A stretch of 64,000 nt of DNA from Natrarchaeobius halalkaliphilus (GCF_003841485.1 NZ_REFY01000003.1:434001-498000), one strand, 5' to 3'; numbered from the stretch's first letter, positions 52,710 to 61,754 are shown. Program-made: numbers and translations. Notes: generated by a model from the sequence alone, not told the origin.

Positions 52710-53615
52710 TTATGGGTGTTCTGGTTCCGGTGTCCGTTCTTGCTCGCCGTCCGTGGCGTCGGCGTCCGCTGCGGCGCGTTCGGCACCCGCCTTGAGCTCT
52801 CGGGCTTTCTCCTCGAGGTCAGCCGCGGCGGGTGCGTCACCGTCCGATCCGTGCGCGGCGACGATGTCGACGAGGGCGCTGCCGACGATGACGCCGTCGG
52901 CTCCCGCCTCGACTATCTCGGCGGCGTGGTCGCCCTTGCTGACGCCGAAGCCCACCGCCTTCGGAACGTCGCTATGGCCCTCGAGACGCTCGAGGCTGTC
53001 GTGGGTCGCACTCGAGACGTCCGCCCGCGCTCCGGTCGTCCCCAAGCGGGCCTGAACGTACACGAAGCCCGAGGCCCGGGACATGATCGTCTCGAGGCGG
53101 TCGCCCTCGGTCGTTGGCGCGACGATGAAGACGACGTCGAGTCCGAACTCGTCACAGGCCGCACAGAGCGGCTCTGCCTCCTCTGCCGGCAGGTCGGGAA
53201 CGATGACGCCGGAGATCCCCGCGTCTGCGGCGCGTTCGACGAACGGCCTAACGTCGGCCTCGGCTCCGAACTGTAACAGCATATTGTAATACGTCATCAC
53301 CAGCAGCGGCGCGTCCGTCTCGAGGCCGTCGACGAGATCGAAAAACCCGGCCGGCGTCGTTCCGGCGGCCAGTGCGCGGTTGATCGCGCCCTGGATCGTC
53401 GGGCCCTCCGCGATCGGCTCCGAGAACGGCAATCCGAGTTCGATCAGATCCGCCCCGCCGCGGTCGAGCGCCTCCACGTACGCCTTCGTGTCCTCGAGCG
53501 ACGGGTCTCCGGCGGTGATGTACGCGATCAGCGCGGGGTGGTTCTCGTAAATCGCGGCTTCGATCTCGCTGTCGACCGCCGGCCGGTCGCTGGAATCGTC
53601 TCGGTCGTCGCTCAC
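52710..53615 (-). CDS. trpA: tryptophan synthase alpha chain
   Basis: Cleaves indole-3-glycerol phosphate and passes indole to TrpB. 301 residues, GTG start overlapping the trpB stop (GTGA). TIM-barrel marks: [85 protein letters not shown] and [14 protein letters not shown]. The catalytic Glu in L-I-E-L-G is kept, but the catalytic Asp of the A-D-G-P loop is Glu (A-E-G-P), and the S-D-P Asp is also Glu. The C-terminus adds about 35 acidic residues. Confidence 0.95.
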   Translation of the reverse strand: MSDDRDDSSDRPAVDSEIEAAIYENHPALIAYITAGDPSLEDTKAYVEALDRGGADLIELGLPFSEPIAEGPTIQGAINRALAAGTTPAGFFDLVDGLETDAPLLVMTYYNMLLQFGAEADVRPFVERAADAGISGVIVPDLPAEEAEPLCAACDEFGLDVVFIVAPTTEGDRLETIMSRASGFVYVQARLGTTGARADVSSATHDSLERLEGHSDVPKAVGFGVSKGDHAAEIVEAGADGVIVGSALVDIVAAHGSDGDAPAAADLEEKARELKAGAERAAADADATDGEQERTPEPEHP

Positions 53616-54940
53616 GAGTCGAACACCTCCACGTCCGGCGCGGCCGCGAGATCGCGCGCTTCGGTCTCCTCGAGGACGGTCTCGAGGTCCTTGTCGCCCC
53701 GTCCGGAGACGTTGACGACGACGAGATCACCGAGGCCCTCCTCAGCCGCCTCCTGTGCGTGCTGTTCGTTCGACGTCTTCGCCGCGGGTCCTGCCGCGCG
53801 CTCGAGATATCCCAGCGCGTGGCTCGACTCGAGTGCCGGGATGATCCCCTCGAGAGTCGAGAGCCGGTGGAAGGCCTCGAGTGCGGTTTCGTCGTCGACG
53901 TTTACAGGTCTGACGCGCCCGGTCTCGACGAGATGCGAGAGTTCGGGACCGACGCCCGCGTAGTCGAGGCCAGCGCTGACGCTGTGTGATTCCATGATCT
54001 GTCCGTCGTCGCTCTGGAGGAGCTTGGTCATCGCGCCGTGAAGGACGCCGTCGGATCCCGTCGAGAGCGTCGCGGAGTTGGGCGCGATCCCGTCGCCTTC
54101 GTCGATCTCGAGACTCGAGCCGCCGGCCTCGACCGCGACGAGGTCGACGTCTGCGTCCGGGATAAACGCGTCGAACGCGCCCATCGTGTTCGAGCCGCCG
54201 CCCGCGCAAGCGATGACGGTGTCGGGAAGCCGACCGGCGCTCTCGAGTAGCTGTTCGCGCGCTTCGTCGCTGATGACTGCCTGAAAGTCTCTGACCATCG
54301 CGGGGAACGGATGGGGGCCGACGACCGAACCGATCACGTAGTGAGAGGTTTCGACGGTAGTCGACCAGTCGCGCATGGTCTCGTTGATCGCCTCTTTCAA
54401 CGTCCCGCTTCCGGCATCGACCGGATTCACCTGTGCCCCGTTCATTCGCATCCGGTAGACGTTCGGTCGCTGTCGGTTGACGTCGGTCCGCCCCATGTAA
54501 ATCTCACAGGGCACGTCCAGGTGGGCGGCTGCCATGGCGGTCGCGGTGCCGTGCTGGCCGGCACCAGTTTCTGCGACGATCCGTTCTTTTCCCATGTACT
54601 TCGCGAGGAGAACCTGGCCGAGCGCGTTGTTCAGTTTGTGCGCGCCGCCGTGGACCAGGTCTTCGCGCTTGAGATATATCTCGCGTCCGTACCGCTCGCT
54701 CAGTCGATCCGCGCGCTGAAGCGGCGTCGGCCGGCCGCCGAAATCGCGCAGTCGCTCCCGAAACTCGTCCATGAAGCCGTCCTCGTTCTCCAGAACGTAG
54801 CGCTCGTAAGCGTCCTCGAGTTCCTGCAGCGCCGGCATCACGGCTTCGGGGACGTACTGACCGCCGTACTCTCCGAACGACCCGTGGCTGGTACGCTCGC
54901 GCTGGTCTCCTCGCTCGTGGTCTCGTTCGCTCGTGCTCAT
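53612..54940 (-). CDS. trpB: tryptophan synthase beta chain
   Basis: PLP enzyme joining indole with serine. 442 residues; the start overlaps trpC by ATGA. Seen: [40 protein letters not shown], the PLP Lys in [15 protein letters not shown] (the usual H-T-G-A-H-K has Gly for Thr), the catalytic Glu in [15 protein letters not shown], and the phosphate loop in [12 protein letters not shown]. The end [20 protein letters not shown] is normal, with a short extra acidic tail. It is the TrpB1 type that pairs with TrpA. Confidence 0.96.
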   Translation of the reverse strand: MSTSERDHERGDQRERTSHGSFGEYGGQYVPEAVMPALQELEDAYERYVLENEDGFMDEFRERLRDFGGRPTPLQRADRLSERYGREIYLKREDLVHGGAHKLNNALGQVLLAKYMGKERIVAETGAGQHGTATAMAAAHLDVPCEIYMGRTDVNRQRPNVYRMRMNGAQVNPVDAGSGTLKEAINETMRDWSTTVETSHYVIGSVVGPHPFPAMVRDFQAVISDEAREQLLESAGRLPDTVIACAGGGSNTMGAFDAFIPDADVDLVAVEAGGSSLEIDEGDGIAPNSATLSTGSDGVLHGAMTKLLQSDDGQIMESHSVSAGLDYAGVGPELSHLVETGRVRPVNVDDETALEAFHRLSTLEGIIPALESSHALGYLERAAGPAAKTSNEQHAQEAAEEGLGDLVVVNVSGRGDKDLETVLEETEARDLAAAPDVEVFDS

Positions 54941-55806
54941 GTATTGGATCCGCTCGTATCGCTCCCGACGTCGTCGGCTCGAGTCAGCCGCCGCGTGTTC
55001 TCGCTGACGTCGGTTTCTCCTTCGGCGTGGTCCATGATAGCGCTGCCGACCAGCAGCGCATCGGCTCCCGCCTCGCGCATTCGGGTGACGTCCGCCGGAC
55101 CCGAAATCCCGCTCTCAGCGATCAGCGTGATCCCCTCGGGAACGGCGCCCACGCCGGCTTCGCCGTCGGTCGCGGTTCCGGACCCTGTCAGCTCCGACAC
55201 CGCCGGTGCCACCGATTCGAACGTCCCGAGATCGACATCGAGACGTGCCAGATCGCGGTTGTTCACGCCGATTATCTTCGCACCCGCCTCGAGTGCGGTC
55301 TCGAGTTCCGCGCGATCGTGAACCTCGACGAGGGGCTGGAATCCGCGCTCGCGAGCGGCGTCAACGAGGGACTCAAGGTCGTCGACGAACCTGACGATCA
55401 ACAACAGGAGATCGGCTTCGACGAGATCCATGCCCTCCACGTCGAGGACGAAGTCCTTGCGAAGGACGGGAACGTCGACCGCCTCTCGAACGCGCGTCAG
55501 TGCGTCCGCGGAGCCGCCGAAGTGAGTCGGCTCGGTGAGGACCGAGATCGCCGTTGCACCGCCTGCAACCATCTTTTGAGCCAACTCGACCGGATCGTCG
55601 CTTCGCGTTCCATCGGCCGTCGGACTCGTCGGTTTCACCTCAGCGATCACCGGAACGCGGCCGTCCGCGTTCGCTCGTTCGATCGCGTCGGGAAGCGAGC
55701 GCGCGTCGACGGAGACGGGAGCTCCGTCAGCGCTCTCCACCGAGCGCTCCCGCGCTGTCGACAGTATCGATTCCACCGCGGAATCGAGTTCCGTTTCGGA
55801 GTTCAT
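54937..55806 (-). CDS. trpC: indole-3-glycerol-phosphate synthase
   Basis: Closes the indole ring. 289 residues, TIM barrel: [20 protein letters not shown] with the catalytic Lys, [77 protein letters not shown] and [16 protein letters not shown]. It is the first gene of the operon trpC-trpB-trpA, each overlapping the next. Directly upstream is a promoter with a symmetrical GTAC-box site. trpD, E, F and G are not in the window. Confidence 0.96.
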   Translation of the reverse strand: MNSETELDSAVESILSTARERSVESADGAPVSVDARSLPDAIERANADGRVPVIAEVKPTSPTADGTRSDDPVELAQKMVAGGATAISVLTEPTHFGGSADALTRVREAVDVPVLRKDFVLDVEGMDLVEADLLLLIVRFVDDLESLVDAARERGFQPLVEVHDRAELETALEAGAKIIGVNNRDLARLDVDLGTFESVAPAVSELTGSGTATDGEAGVGAVPEGITLIAESGISGPADVTRMREAGADALLVGSAIMDHAEGETDVSENTRRLTRADDVGSDTSGSNT

Positions 55807-55808
55807 TA

Positions 55809-55836
55809 TTGTACATCGACGTACTCATATGTACAA
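55809..55836. promoter_or_regulatory. candidate trp operator with three phased GTAC boxes
   Basis: Eight-base arms TTGTACAT (55809-55816) and ATGTACAA (55829-55836) face each other across 12 bases that contain a third GTAC. The GTAC cores start at 55811, 55821 and 55831, exactly 10 bases apart and so on one face of the helix. The site spans from the expected TATA position to three bases before the trpC start, where a bound regulator would block transcription. Confidence 0.55.
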
Positions 55837-55921
55837 AAGCCTTGCGCCATTCGACCGCACACTCATCCCGGTAAGCGACCAACCGGCGAATATTCAAGTT
55901 CCGTCCGCCTAGGGACTATAC

Positions 55922-56392
55922 ATGGAGGACGTGACGGAGGCCGGAATCTACGGACGGAAATCGTCGTACCTCGACCGATACGTACAGCTGGGTGCAGCGA
56001 GCGGCCGAGTCATCAGCGTTTCGTTCCCCGACGTTCCCGAGGACGAACTCGACGACGACCACCCGGTTCTCGAGTTACTGTTCGAGTATCTCGACGGCCT
56101 CGAGCCGGTCGTCTTCGACGACGTCACCGTCGCACTCACGATGCCGACCGATCAGCGAGCCGTCCTCGAACAGGTCGGAGAGATCCCCTACGGGGATCAA
56201 GTCGACGTGGAAACGCTCGCCAGGACGGTTCCCGACCTCGACCCCGACGACGACGACGATATCATCCTGATCCGAACGGCTCTCGACGAGAACCCTGCCC
56301 CAATCCTGATCCCCGATCACCGAGTTCGTGACGGACCGAGCGCCGCCCCGCCGGCCGTCGAACAGAAGCTACGCTCGCTCGAGGAGTTGTGA
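55922..56392 (+). CDS. MGMT/alkyltransferase-like protein without the active-site Cys
   Basis: 156 residues. The C-terminal part matches the DNA alkyltransferase domain: ALTMPTDQRAVLEQVGEIPY-G-D-Q, then NPAPILIPDHRVRDGPSA and EQKLRSLEEL. The P-C-H-R-V box, whose Cys accepts the alkyl group, reads P-D-H-R-V. His and Arg remain. It should therefore not repair by alkyl transfer. It could bind alkylated DNA and flag it, as bacterial and fission-yeast ATL proteins do, though those usually have Trp or Ala there. It is divergent from trpC. Confidence 0.75.
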   Translation: MEDVTEAGIYGRKSSYLDRYVQLGAASGRVISVSFPDVPEDELDDDHPVLELLFEYLDGLEPVVFDDVTVALTMPTDQRAVLEQVGEIPYGDQVDVETLARTVPDLDPDDDDDIILIRTALDENPAPILIPDHRVRDGPSAAPPAVEQKLRSLEEL

Positions 56393-56467
56393 ACGGTCGG
56401 CATCGCTCGTGGCGTCGGATCTCGACTTCTATCCGGTTGTCGTAGAACGTATCGGTCCCCGGTAGCA

Positions 56468-57298
56468 CTATCGGACACTCGACAGCCGTCCGTCGATCCA
56501 CTCCCCAACTGACCAGCGTCCGACGAGGTGGGCCGCGAGTGCAACGCTGACGTACGCGAGGACGATTCCTGCGAGAACGTCGATCACCCAGTGAATTCCG
56601 AGGTACATCGTCGAGATCGCCACGGAGACGCCGAGTATCGTGGCGACGAGAAACCACCGCGGGTAGACGTCTCGAGTCCGGTACGCCAGAAACGTCACCG
56701 TCGCCGCGAGCGAGGTGTGAAGCGACGGGAAGACGTTCGTATTGCGATTGACCTGTCGCGTCAGATGCTGATAGCGCGGATACGTATCGTACAGTAACGC
56801 ATCGACCAGCTCGGGCATCATGTTTCGCGGACCGTACGCGATAACGAAGACGTACAGAATCAACCCGACCGTGTAGTTGAGCGTGTACGCCGTCAGAAGC
56901 TCCCGCAACGGTCGGGTGTTCGAGAGCGCGAAGTACGCGATGACCGGAAAGACGAGCATGAAGACGTAGGCGTAGATGTAAATGAACGAGAAGTACGCGG
57001 TCACGGCGGGCGTCGCTTGCTCTTGCAACCAGAGGATGAACTGGCCCTCGAGGTCGTAGATCGCCCAGGTTACGTTCCAGCCGATCATCCACGAGAGCTC
57101 CGGGACGACCTGCCTCGCCACGCTGTTGAACAGGAGAACGATCGCGAGAAGTGCCGTAACCGGCACAGCGGCTCGAACGCGAGTTCGCCACTCGAGGCGC
57201 GTGTCTCGAAGCCGATACCGGCCGACGAAGACCGCGATCGAGACGAGCGTCAACAGCGTGACGACGACGACCAGCTGGACCAGGACGCGAACCAGCAT
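56468..57298 (-). CDS. PAP2-family phosphatase / lipid phosphotransferase-like membrane protein
   Basis: 276 residues with six or more helices, start ATG 57298. The PAP2 signatures are NTNVFPSLHTSLAATVTFLA (second motif with His) and TMYLGIHWVIDVLAGIVLAY (third motif with His and Asp); an Arg-containing segment RNMMPELVDALLYDTYPRY precedes. Aureobasidin-type inositol phosphorylceramide synthases have this F-P-S-L-H-x-S form. It should act on phospholipid or polyprenyl phosphates on the outer face. Its ATG overlaps the stop of the binding-protein gene by one base (TGATG), so the two are translationally coupled. Confidence 0.83.
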   Translation of the reverse strand: MLVRVLVQLVVVVTLLTLVSIAVFVGRYRLRDTRLEWRTRVRAAVPVTALLAIVLLFNSVARQVVPELSWMIGWNVTWAIYDLEGQFILWLQEQATPAVTAYFSFIYIYAYVFMLVFPVIAYFALSNTRPLRELLTAYTLNYTVGLILYVFVIAYGPRNMMPELVDALLYDTYPRYQHLTRQVNRNTNVFPSLHTSLAATVTFLAYRTRDVYPRWFLVATILGVSVAISTMYLGIHWVIDVLAGIVLAYVSVALAAHLVGRWSVGEWIDGRLSSVR

Positions 57299-59082
57299 CA
57301 GCGCCTCACCCGGAGACGCTCGCCGTCGTGTCGAAAGCCGGCTTCTTCGACGGCGGCCCTGACCGCCGCGAGGTCGATCTCGCCGTTCGACCCGAGAAAC
57401 GGCGTTACGGGATCGTTTCCGTCCCACTCGAGCGATTCGGGAGTCCATCCCGGCGTCACCGGCGTCGCGATGGGCCGTGCGTGGCCGTCGAAGACGTTCT
57501 CGATCAGCCACTCCTTATCGACGAGTCCCGCAACGAGACGGCGGAAACGGGGATTGGAGAACGGCCCGCTCCTGGTGTTGAACCCCAGGTGGTAGAACGA
57601 CCACGACGGCGACTCGAGCACCCGAACGTCGTCGGGCGTCGACTCGAGAACGTCGTCGACGACGTAGCTTTCGAGCGGGAGCGACGTGACGTCGGCGTCG
57701 GCTCCGTTGACCAGTTCGATCGCCGACGTACTCCGTGGATCGATGGCGATTCGAACGCGATCGACGGTCGGTTCCGGTCGGTCGACGTCGTCCCGAAGCG
57801 AGAAATGATCCGCGAAGCGCTCGAGTTCGACGTAGTCGCGCTCGGCCCACTCGCTGAACGCGAACGGGCCGCTGCCGATCGGTGGAACGTTGTCGGTGAC
57901 GAGCGCTTCAGTCGTTCCGCGCGCGACTCGAACTCCCCTGACGGTCGGGGAGCTCGCTCGCTCCGACCAGACGTGTTCGGGAAGAATCGGTACCGTCAAC
58001 GCCTGTTCGGCCGCCGGCCGTCCCGTGGCAAACGACAGCTCGAGTTCGTACTCTCCAGTTACCTCGATCGTCTCGACGGATTCGATTCGACCTCTGTATC
58101 GTGGTGTGGGTGCCGACACGTCGTCACCGAGCGTGGTATCGGAGAGAAACCGATAACTGAACGCGACGTCGTCCGCGGTTAGCGTCTCTCCGTCGTGGAA
58201 CAGACAGCGTTCCCGGAGATCGATCGTCATCGTTTCTTCGTCCCAGTCCCAGCCGACGGCGAGCCAGGGGACGAGTTCGTCCTCGGCGTCGACTGATCCA
58301 AGCGAATCGTACAGCAGGTCGAGCATCGTCCCCTGATCGCGGTACTCGACCGAAATCGGATTGAGATTCTCGGAGAGTCGGGCGTCGGTGTGGACGACCC
58401 GAAGCGTTTCGGCTCCGGTGTCGGTTCCGGTTTCGCCTTCGCTCTCGATCGGCTCGAGACCGAGATATCCGTCTCGTCTGGCGAGATGGGCGTCTTCCCA
58501 CCCGTCGAATCGGTCCGTTCTGGCGAGCCGGTACTCGTCGGGGAAACAGATCGGCACGAACGGCTGTTCGGTCGCAACCGCCTCGAGCGTCTCCGTGACG
58601 GCCGTCTCGCGGTCGTCCTCGGCGGCAGCCCGTTGGCGCTCGAGGAGGTCGTCGACGACCAGGTTCGCGAATCCAAACGGATTCTGCCAGCCCGCCTCGT
58701 CGACGTATCGCGAGTGAAGCGTTTCGTAGAGGTAGTCCGGATCGGTTCCGCCGGGGTGTTGGCCGACGTAGACGTCGAAATCGTGGTTGATCAGAATCGA
58801 CCGAAGGAACTCCTCATGAGATCGCATCTCGATCGAGACGTCCATACCGGCGTCCTCGAGTACGTTTCGGAGCGCTCGAGCGATCTGGATGCTCTCTCTG
58901 TCGCCGTCGGCCGGAACGGTCGTGATCGTCAGCTCGAGCTGATCGATTCCGTCGCGGTTGACGACGCTCCGGAGCTCCCGGACGCAGCCGCTGATCGAGA
59001 CGGTCGCTCCTGTCGTCGCCGCTAACATCGCTCGTCGACCGAAACGGCGTTCGCTGTCACCGTCCGGAACGGATCCGATCAT
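57298..59082 (-). CDS. family-5 solute-binding lipoprotein (peptide/nickel type), circularly permuted
   Basis: 594 residues. Tat signal and lipobox: ERRFGRRAMLAATTGATVSI ending S-G-C at residue 33. The order of SBP_bac_5 parts is swapped. Residues about 47-195 (TITTVPADGDRESIQIARAL, FDVYVGQHPGGTDPDYLYET, ATEQPFVPICFPDEYRLA) are what normally forms the C-terminal third. After a 30-residue acidic linker, residues about 225-594 start like a normal N-terminus (LRVVHTDARLSENLNPISVE, RCLFHDGETLTADDVAFSYR) and run to NPRFRRLVAGLVDKEWLIEN and AVEEAGFRHDGERLRVRR, where the missing third would begin. No ABC permease or ATPase gene is near; a PAP2 gene is coupled downstream. Confidence 0.85.
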   Translation of the reverse strand: MIGSVPDGDSERRFGRRAMLAATTGATVSISGCVRELRSVVNRDGIDQLELTITTVPADGDRESIQIARALRNVLEDAGMDVSIEMRSHEEFLRSILINHDFDVYVGQHPGGTDPDYLYETLHSRYVDEAGWQNPFGFANLVVDDLLERQRAAAEDDRETAVTETLEAVATEQPFVPICFPDEYRLARTDRFDGWEDAHLARRDGYLGLEPIESEGETGTDTGAETLRVVHTDARLSENLNPISVEYRDQGTMLDLLYDSLGSVDAEDELVPWLAVGWDWDEETMTIDLRERCLFHDGETLTADDVAFSYRFLSDTTLGDDVSAPTPRYRGRIESVETIEVTGEYELELSFATGRPAAEQALTVPILPEHVWSERASSPTVRGVRVARGTTEALVTDNVPPIGSGPFAFSEWAERDYVELERFADHFSLRDDVDRPEPTVDRVRIAIDPRSTSAIELVNGADADVTSLPLESYVVDDVLESTPDDVRVLESPSWSFYHLGFNTRSGPFSNPRFRRLVAGLVDKEWLIENVFDGHARPIATPVTPGWTPESLEWDGNDPVTPFLGSNGEIDLAAVRAAVEEAGFRHDGERLRVRR

Positions 59083-59179
59083 CTGGGTTCGTCCGACGGT
59101 TCACTACGTTCGGATAACAGTATTGCGTTACCGAATTTAGGGATCGGACCGTCGGCTTTGCCGGCGCCACGCCGACCGG

Positions 59180-59950
59180 TCATTCGTCGGTCCCGTAGAG
59201 TCGGGCGTGTTCCGAGCAGAACGCCGGACGACGCAACTGAGCCTCGATCAGATCTTCGTGGTAGTGTGCGTTGAAGAGCCGACACCCCTCTCGCTCACAG
59301 AAACCGCTCCCTTCCTCTATGAAGTGGTAGGCCTGCAAGACGTATCCCGCGAGTGCGTCGGTCGAGCGTGGATCGTTCTCGATCAGGAACTCCCCGTCGA
59401 CCTGATTCTCGAGGACCTCCCGTGGAGGTGTGTCCCCGGAGATGAGCGAGTGTCGTTGTTTTTCCTTGTAGTACGCCTCGGGCTTTGCGGGGGCTTCGTA
59501 CAGCCCCGGAACCGAGACGAGCGCCGGCTGTCCGAGGACGTTCACCCGCTTGTGCCAGCGTCCGTCGTGGCCGCCCCAGGTTCCGATCGCGCGATCTATG
59601 ATCGGCACGTGAAGCGTCTCGAGTTCGCGTTCGCTTGCCGGAAGTACGCTGTTGAGCGTCCGCTGGACCGAGACGCCGTCGTAGAGGACGCCGCCCTCAC
59701 GGTCGGGGTTTTCTAGTGCGCGCTCTTCGTAGCGGATCGTCCCGAGCATCGTGTTCCCGGTAGCGCGTTCGTACGGCGACGTCACGCGAGCCTCTGCGAA
59801 CCGTTCGGGGAGCTCGTCGCTTCGATGAACCTCGAGAAACCGATCGCGAACGGCCACGTCGACGTCGGTTCGTCGCTCCAACCACGTGGCGAGTTCGTCG
59901 ACGTCGACGACGCTCGACGGTGCCCGATAAAGGATCACTCGATCGACCAT
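59180..59950 (-). CDS. conserved haloarchaeal protein with C-terminal Cys/His cluster
   Basis: 256 residues, MVDRVILYRAPSSVVDVDEL at the start. Middle: GTWGGHDGRWHKRVNVLGQP and PEAYYKEKQRHSLISGDTPP. The end has GFCEREGCRLFNAHYHEDLI and PAFCSEHARLY, that is C-x4-C-x21-C-x2-H, a plausible zinc site. The spacing recalls the structural zinc region of archaemetzincins, but no HExxH is present. I recall haloarchaeal relatives annotated as a putative metallopeptidase family (DUF6775), without certainty. Function unknown. Confidence 0.7.
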   Translation of the reverse strand: MVDRVILYRAPSSVVDVDELATWLERRTDVDVAVRDRFLEVHRSDELPERFAEARVTSPYERATGNTMLGTIRYEERALENPDREGGVLYDGVSVQRTLNSVLPASERELETLHVPIIDRAIGTWGGHDGRWHKRVNVLGQPALVSVPGLYEAPAKPEAYYKEKQRHSLISGDTPPREVLENQVDGEFLIENDPRSTDALAGYVLQAYHFIEEGSGFCEREGCRLFNAHYHEDLIEAQLRRPAFCSEHARLYGTDE

Positions 59951-60116
59951 ACACCACCTAGTCGTACCACCCGATGAAACGCTTGCGATCGATCACGTCA
60001 CTATCGATAGCGAGGAAGTATCGACTATCGGTCGAGACGCCGCCAGATAGCCCGATCATCCGTCACACCCGCGATCTGCGTACGGGTGTGGTGACACGTC
60101 GGTACGGCGGATCGTA

Positions 60117-61046
60117 TCAGTCGTCAGCCGGCGCCGCGCGCGAGGTCAGCTCGACGGGATCGGCGTCGACCTCGAGTTCGTCGAGTGCGACCTGGGCGGC
60201 GCGTTTGCCCGAGACGAGCATGGCACCGAAGGTCGGCCCCATCCGCGGGAGACCGTACGTCGTCGCGGTCGCCATCCCGGTGGCGATGAGCCCGTCGTGG
60301 ACGAGTCCGGTGTGCTCGACGACGGCGTCTTCTGACTTGCCGACCCACATCGAGTCGTGTCCGGGCGAGTCGTGACCGGGCGCGCCGTAGGTGTCGCCGT
60401 CGGTCTGATCCATGACCTGACCGCGCTCTCGAGCGTCCTGGACGCCCGGCGCGTCGAGGACGCCGCGTTCGTCGAGTTTGGTGATGGCCATCGCGTCGTG
60501 ACCGGTGGCGTCGATGACGAGATTCGCCTCGACCGCGATCGGATCGACGCAGGTAATCTCGCGCGGGAGCGCGTGCACCGGCGTCCAGTTCATGACGATG
60601 CCCGACACCTTGTGGTCCTCGCGAATGACGATGTCGGTGAACTCCGTCATGTTCTGCATCTTCGCGCCCGCGTCGCAGGCGGCCTTGATGAGTCCGGAAC
60701 AGGCCTCCGGTCCGTTGGCGACGAACAGTCCCTCGCTGTCCTGGGACCGCTTGTAGGAAACGTCGAGTTCGTCGAGGACCTGCTGGGCGGGGTCGCGAAC
60801 GGTGACCTTGTTCATCAGGAAACCGCCGAGCCAGAAGCCGCCGCCGAGGTAATTGTTCTTTTCGACGACCATCACCTTCACGTCGCGCTCTGCGAGTTCC
60901 TTCGCGGCCGTCAGCCCCGACGGACCGCCGCCGACGATGATGACGTCCGAGTCCGAGAAATCCATGAACTCCTCGGTCCACTCCTGTCCGATCGCACGCG
61001 TTACGTCGGCTTCACCGACATCGCTGAACTTGTCGAAGTCGCTCAT
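60117..61046 (-). CDS. thiazole synthase Thi4 (cysteine-type)
   Basis: Makes ADP-thiazole for thiamine from NAD and glycine. 309 residues, start ATG 61046. FAD/NAD-binding loop: [40 protein letters not shown]. The segment [20 protein letters not shown] places Cys where yeast Thi4 has its sulfur-donor Cys, so it is probably a single-turnover enzyme that gives up its own sulfur; methanogen homologues have His there. Further TGHDAMAI and the C-terminal [20 protein letters not shown]. It complements thiE-thiM at 13.8-15.3 kb. A TATA box lies about 29 bases upstream of the start. Confidence 0.94.
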   Translation of the reverse strand: MSDFDKFSDVGEADVTRAIGQEWTEEFMDFSDSDVIIVGGGPSGLTAAKELAERDVKVMVVEKNNYLGGGFWLGGFLMNKVTVRDPAQQVLDELDVSYKRSQDSEGLFVANGPEACSGLIKAACDAGAKMQNMTEFTDIVIREDHKVSGIVMNWTPVHALPREITCVDPIAVEANLVIDATGHDAMAITKLDERGVLDAPGVQDARERGQVMDQTDGDTYGAPGHDSPGHDSMWVGKSEDAVVEHTGLVHDGLIATGMATATTYGLPRMGPTFGAMLVSGKRAAQVALDELEVDADPVELTSRAAPADD

Positions 61047-61071
61047 ACAACTAGGTGGTAACATCCAGTAG

Positions 61072-61079
61072 TGAAAAGT
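61072..61079 (-). promoter_or_regulatory. TATA box of thi4
   Basis: CTTTTCAC on the minus strand about 29 bases before the ATG at 61046; supports that start over an ATG six codons upstream. Confidence 0.45.
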
Positions 61080-61294
61080 CTGTCGCGATGCGACGGATAG
61101 ACGAAATAGCCGTTAAAACGTCTGATGATCCACACGATGGTACTTTCCCGGTCACGGAGAGCGGTCTCGAATGGAGCGGTGGCCCGCCGATCCATCTCGA
61201 GTAAAGAAGTGGCTCATCGGCAGGTGTGAGTGACGCACAGCGGCTACGCTACCCCGCTCAGTGTTCCGGTTTCGGCGTCGATTCCGCCCGTTCT

Positions 61295-61732
61295 TTACTC
61301 GGTCACGATGACCGTTCCGTCCATTCCGCCTTTGATATGGGGTTCACAGAAGTAGCCGTACTCTCCCGGGAGTTCGAAGGTGTGTTCGTACGTTTCTCGA
61401 GTTCCAAGGCGACCGCCACGGCTCCGATGCCAGGCTTCGACCGCAGTGGCCTGATCCTCGTAGCCGCCGGTCGCGAAGTACTCCGCGCCGTCGGGAAGCG
61501 TTCGCTCGAAGGCCGTTACCGTGTGGTCGGCTCCGCTCGTATTCTTCCAGACGACGGTGTCACCGACGCTGACTTCGTATACGTCGGGAACGAACTCGTT
61601 TCGAGTCATCCCGATATCGCAGCCGTCGCCGCTACAGGGCTCGCCGTCGAGCACGCTGAGGAGGGATGTACAGCCCGCAATGCCGCTCGAGGCCGCGGTT
61701 CCGACGGCCGCGAGGTAGACGCGCCGGTGCAT
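61295..61732 (-). CDS. halocyanin / plastocyanin-like copper lipoprotein
   Basis: 145 residues from ATG 61732. Signal with lipobox: MHRRVYLAAVGTAASSGIAG-C. The cupredoxin domain has all four type-1 copper ligands: His in TSGADHTVTAFE, and Cys, His, Met in YFCEPHIKGGMDGTVIV. A pair of cysteines (GEPCSGDGCDIG) precedes the fold. It is a mobile or anchored electron carrier at the outer membrane face. It differs from the two cupredoxin-like lipoproteins at 16.9 and 23.3 kb by having the Met ligand. Confidence 0.88.
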   Translation of the reverse strand: MHRRVYLAAVGTAASSGIAGCTSLLSVLDGEPCSGDGCDIGMTRNEFVPDVYEVSVGDTVVWKNTSGADHTVTAFERTLPDGAEYFATGGYEDQATAVEAWHRSRGGRLGTRETYEHTFELPGEYGYFCEPHIKGGMDGTVIVTE

Positions 61733-61754
61733 ACCCGTCGGTTGGCAAGATCCG

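Noticed and set aside
53612-53615. ATG start for trpA
   Set aside because: The overlap reads GTGA, so the alpha chain starts with GTG at 53615; no better ATG fits the family N-terminus.
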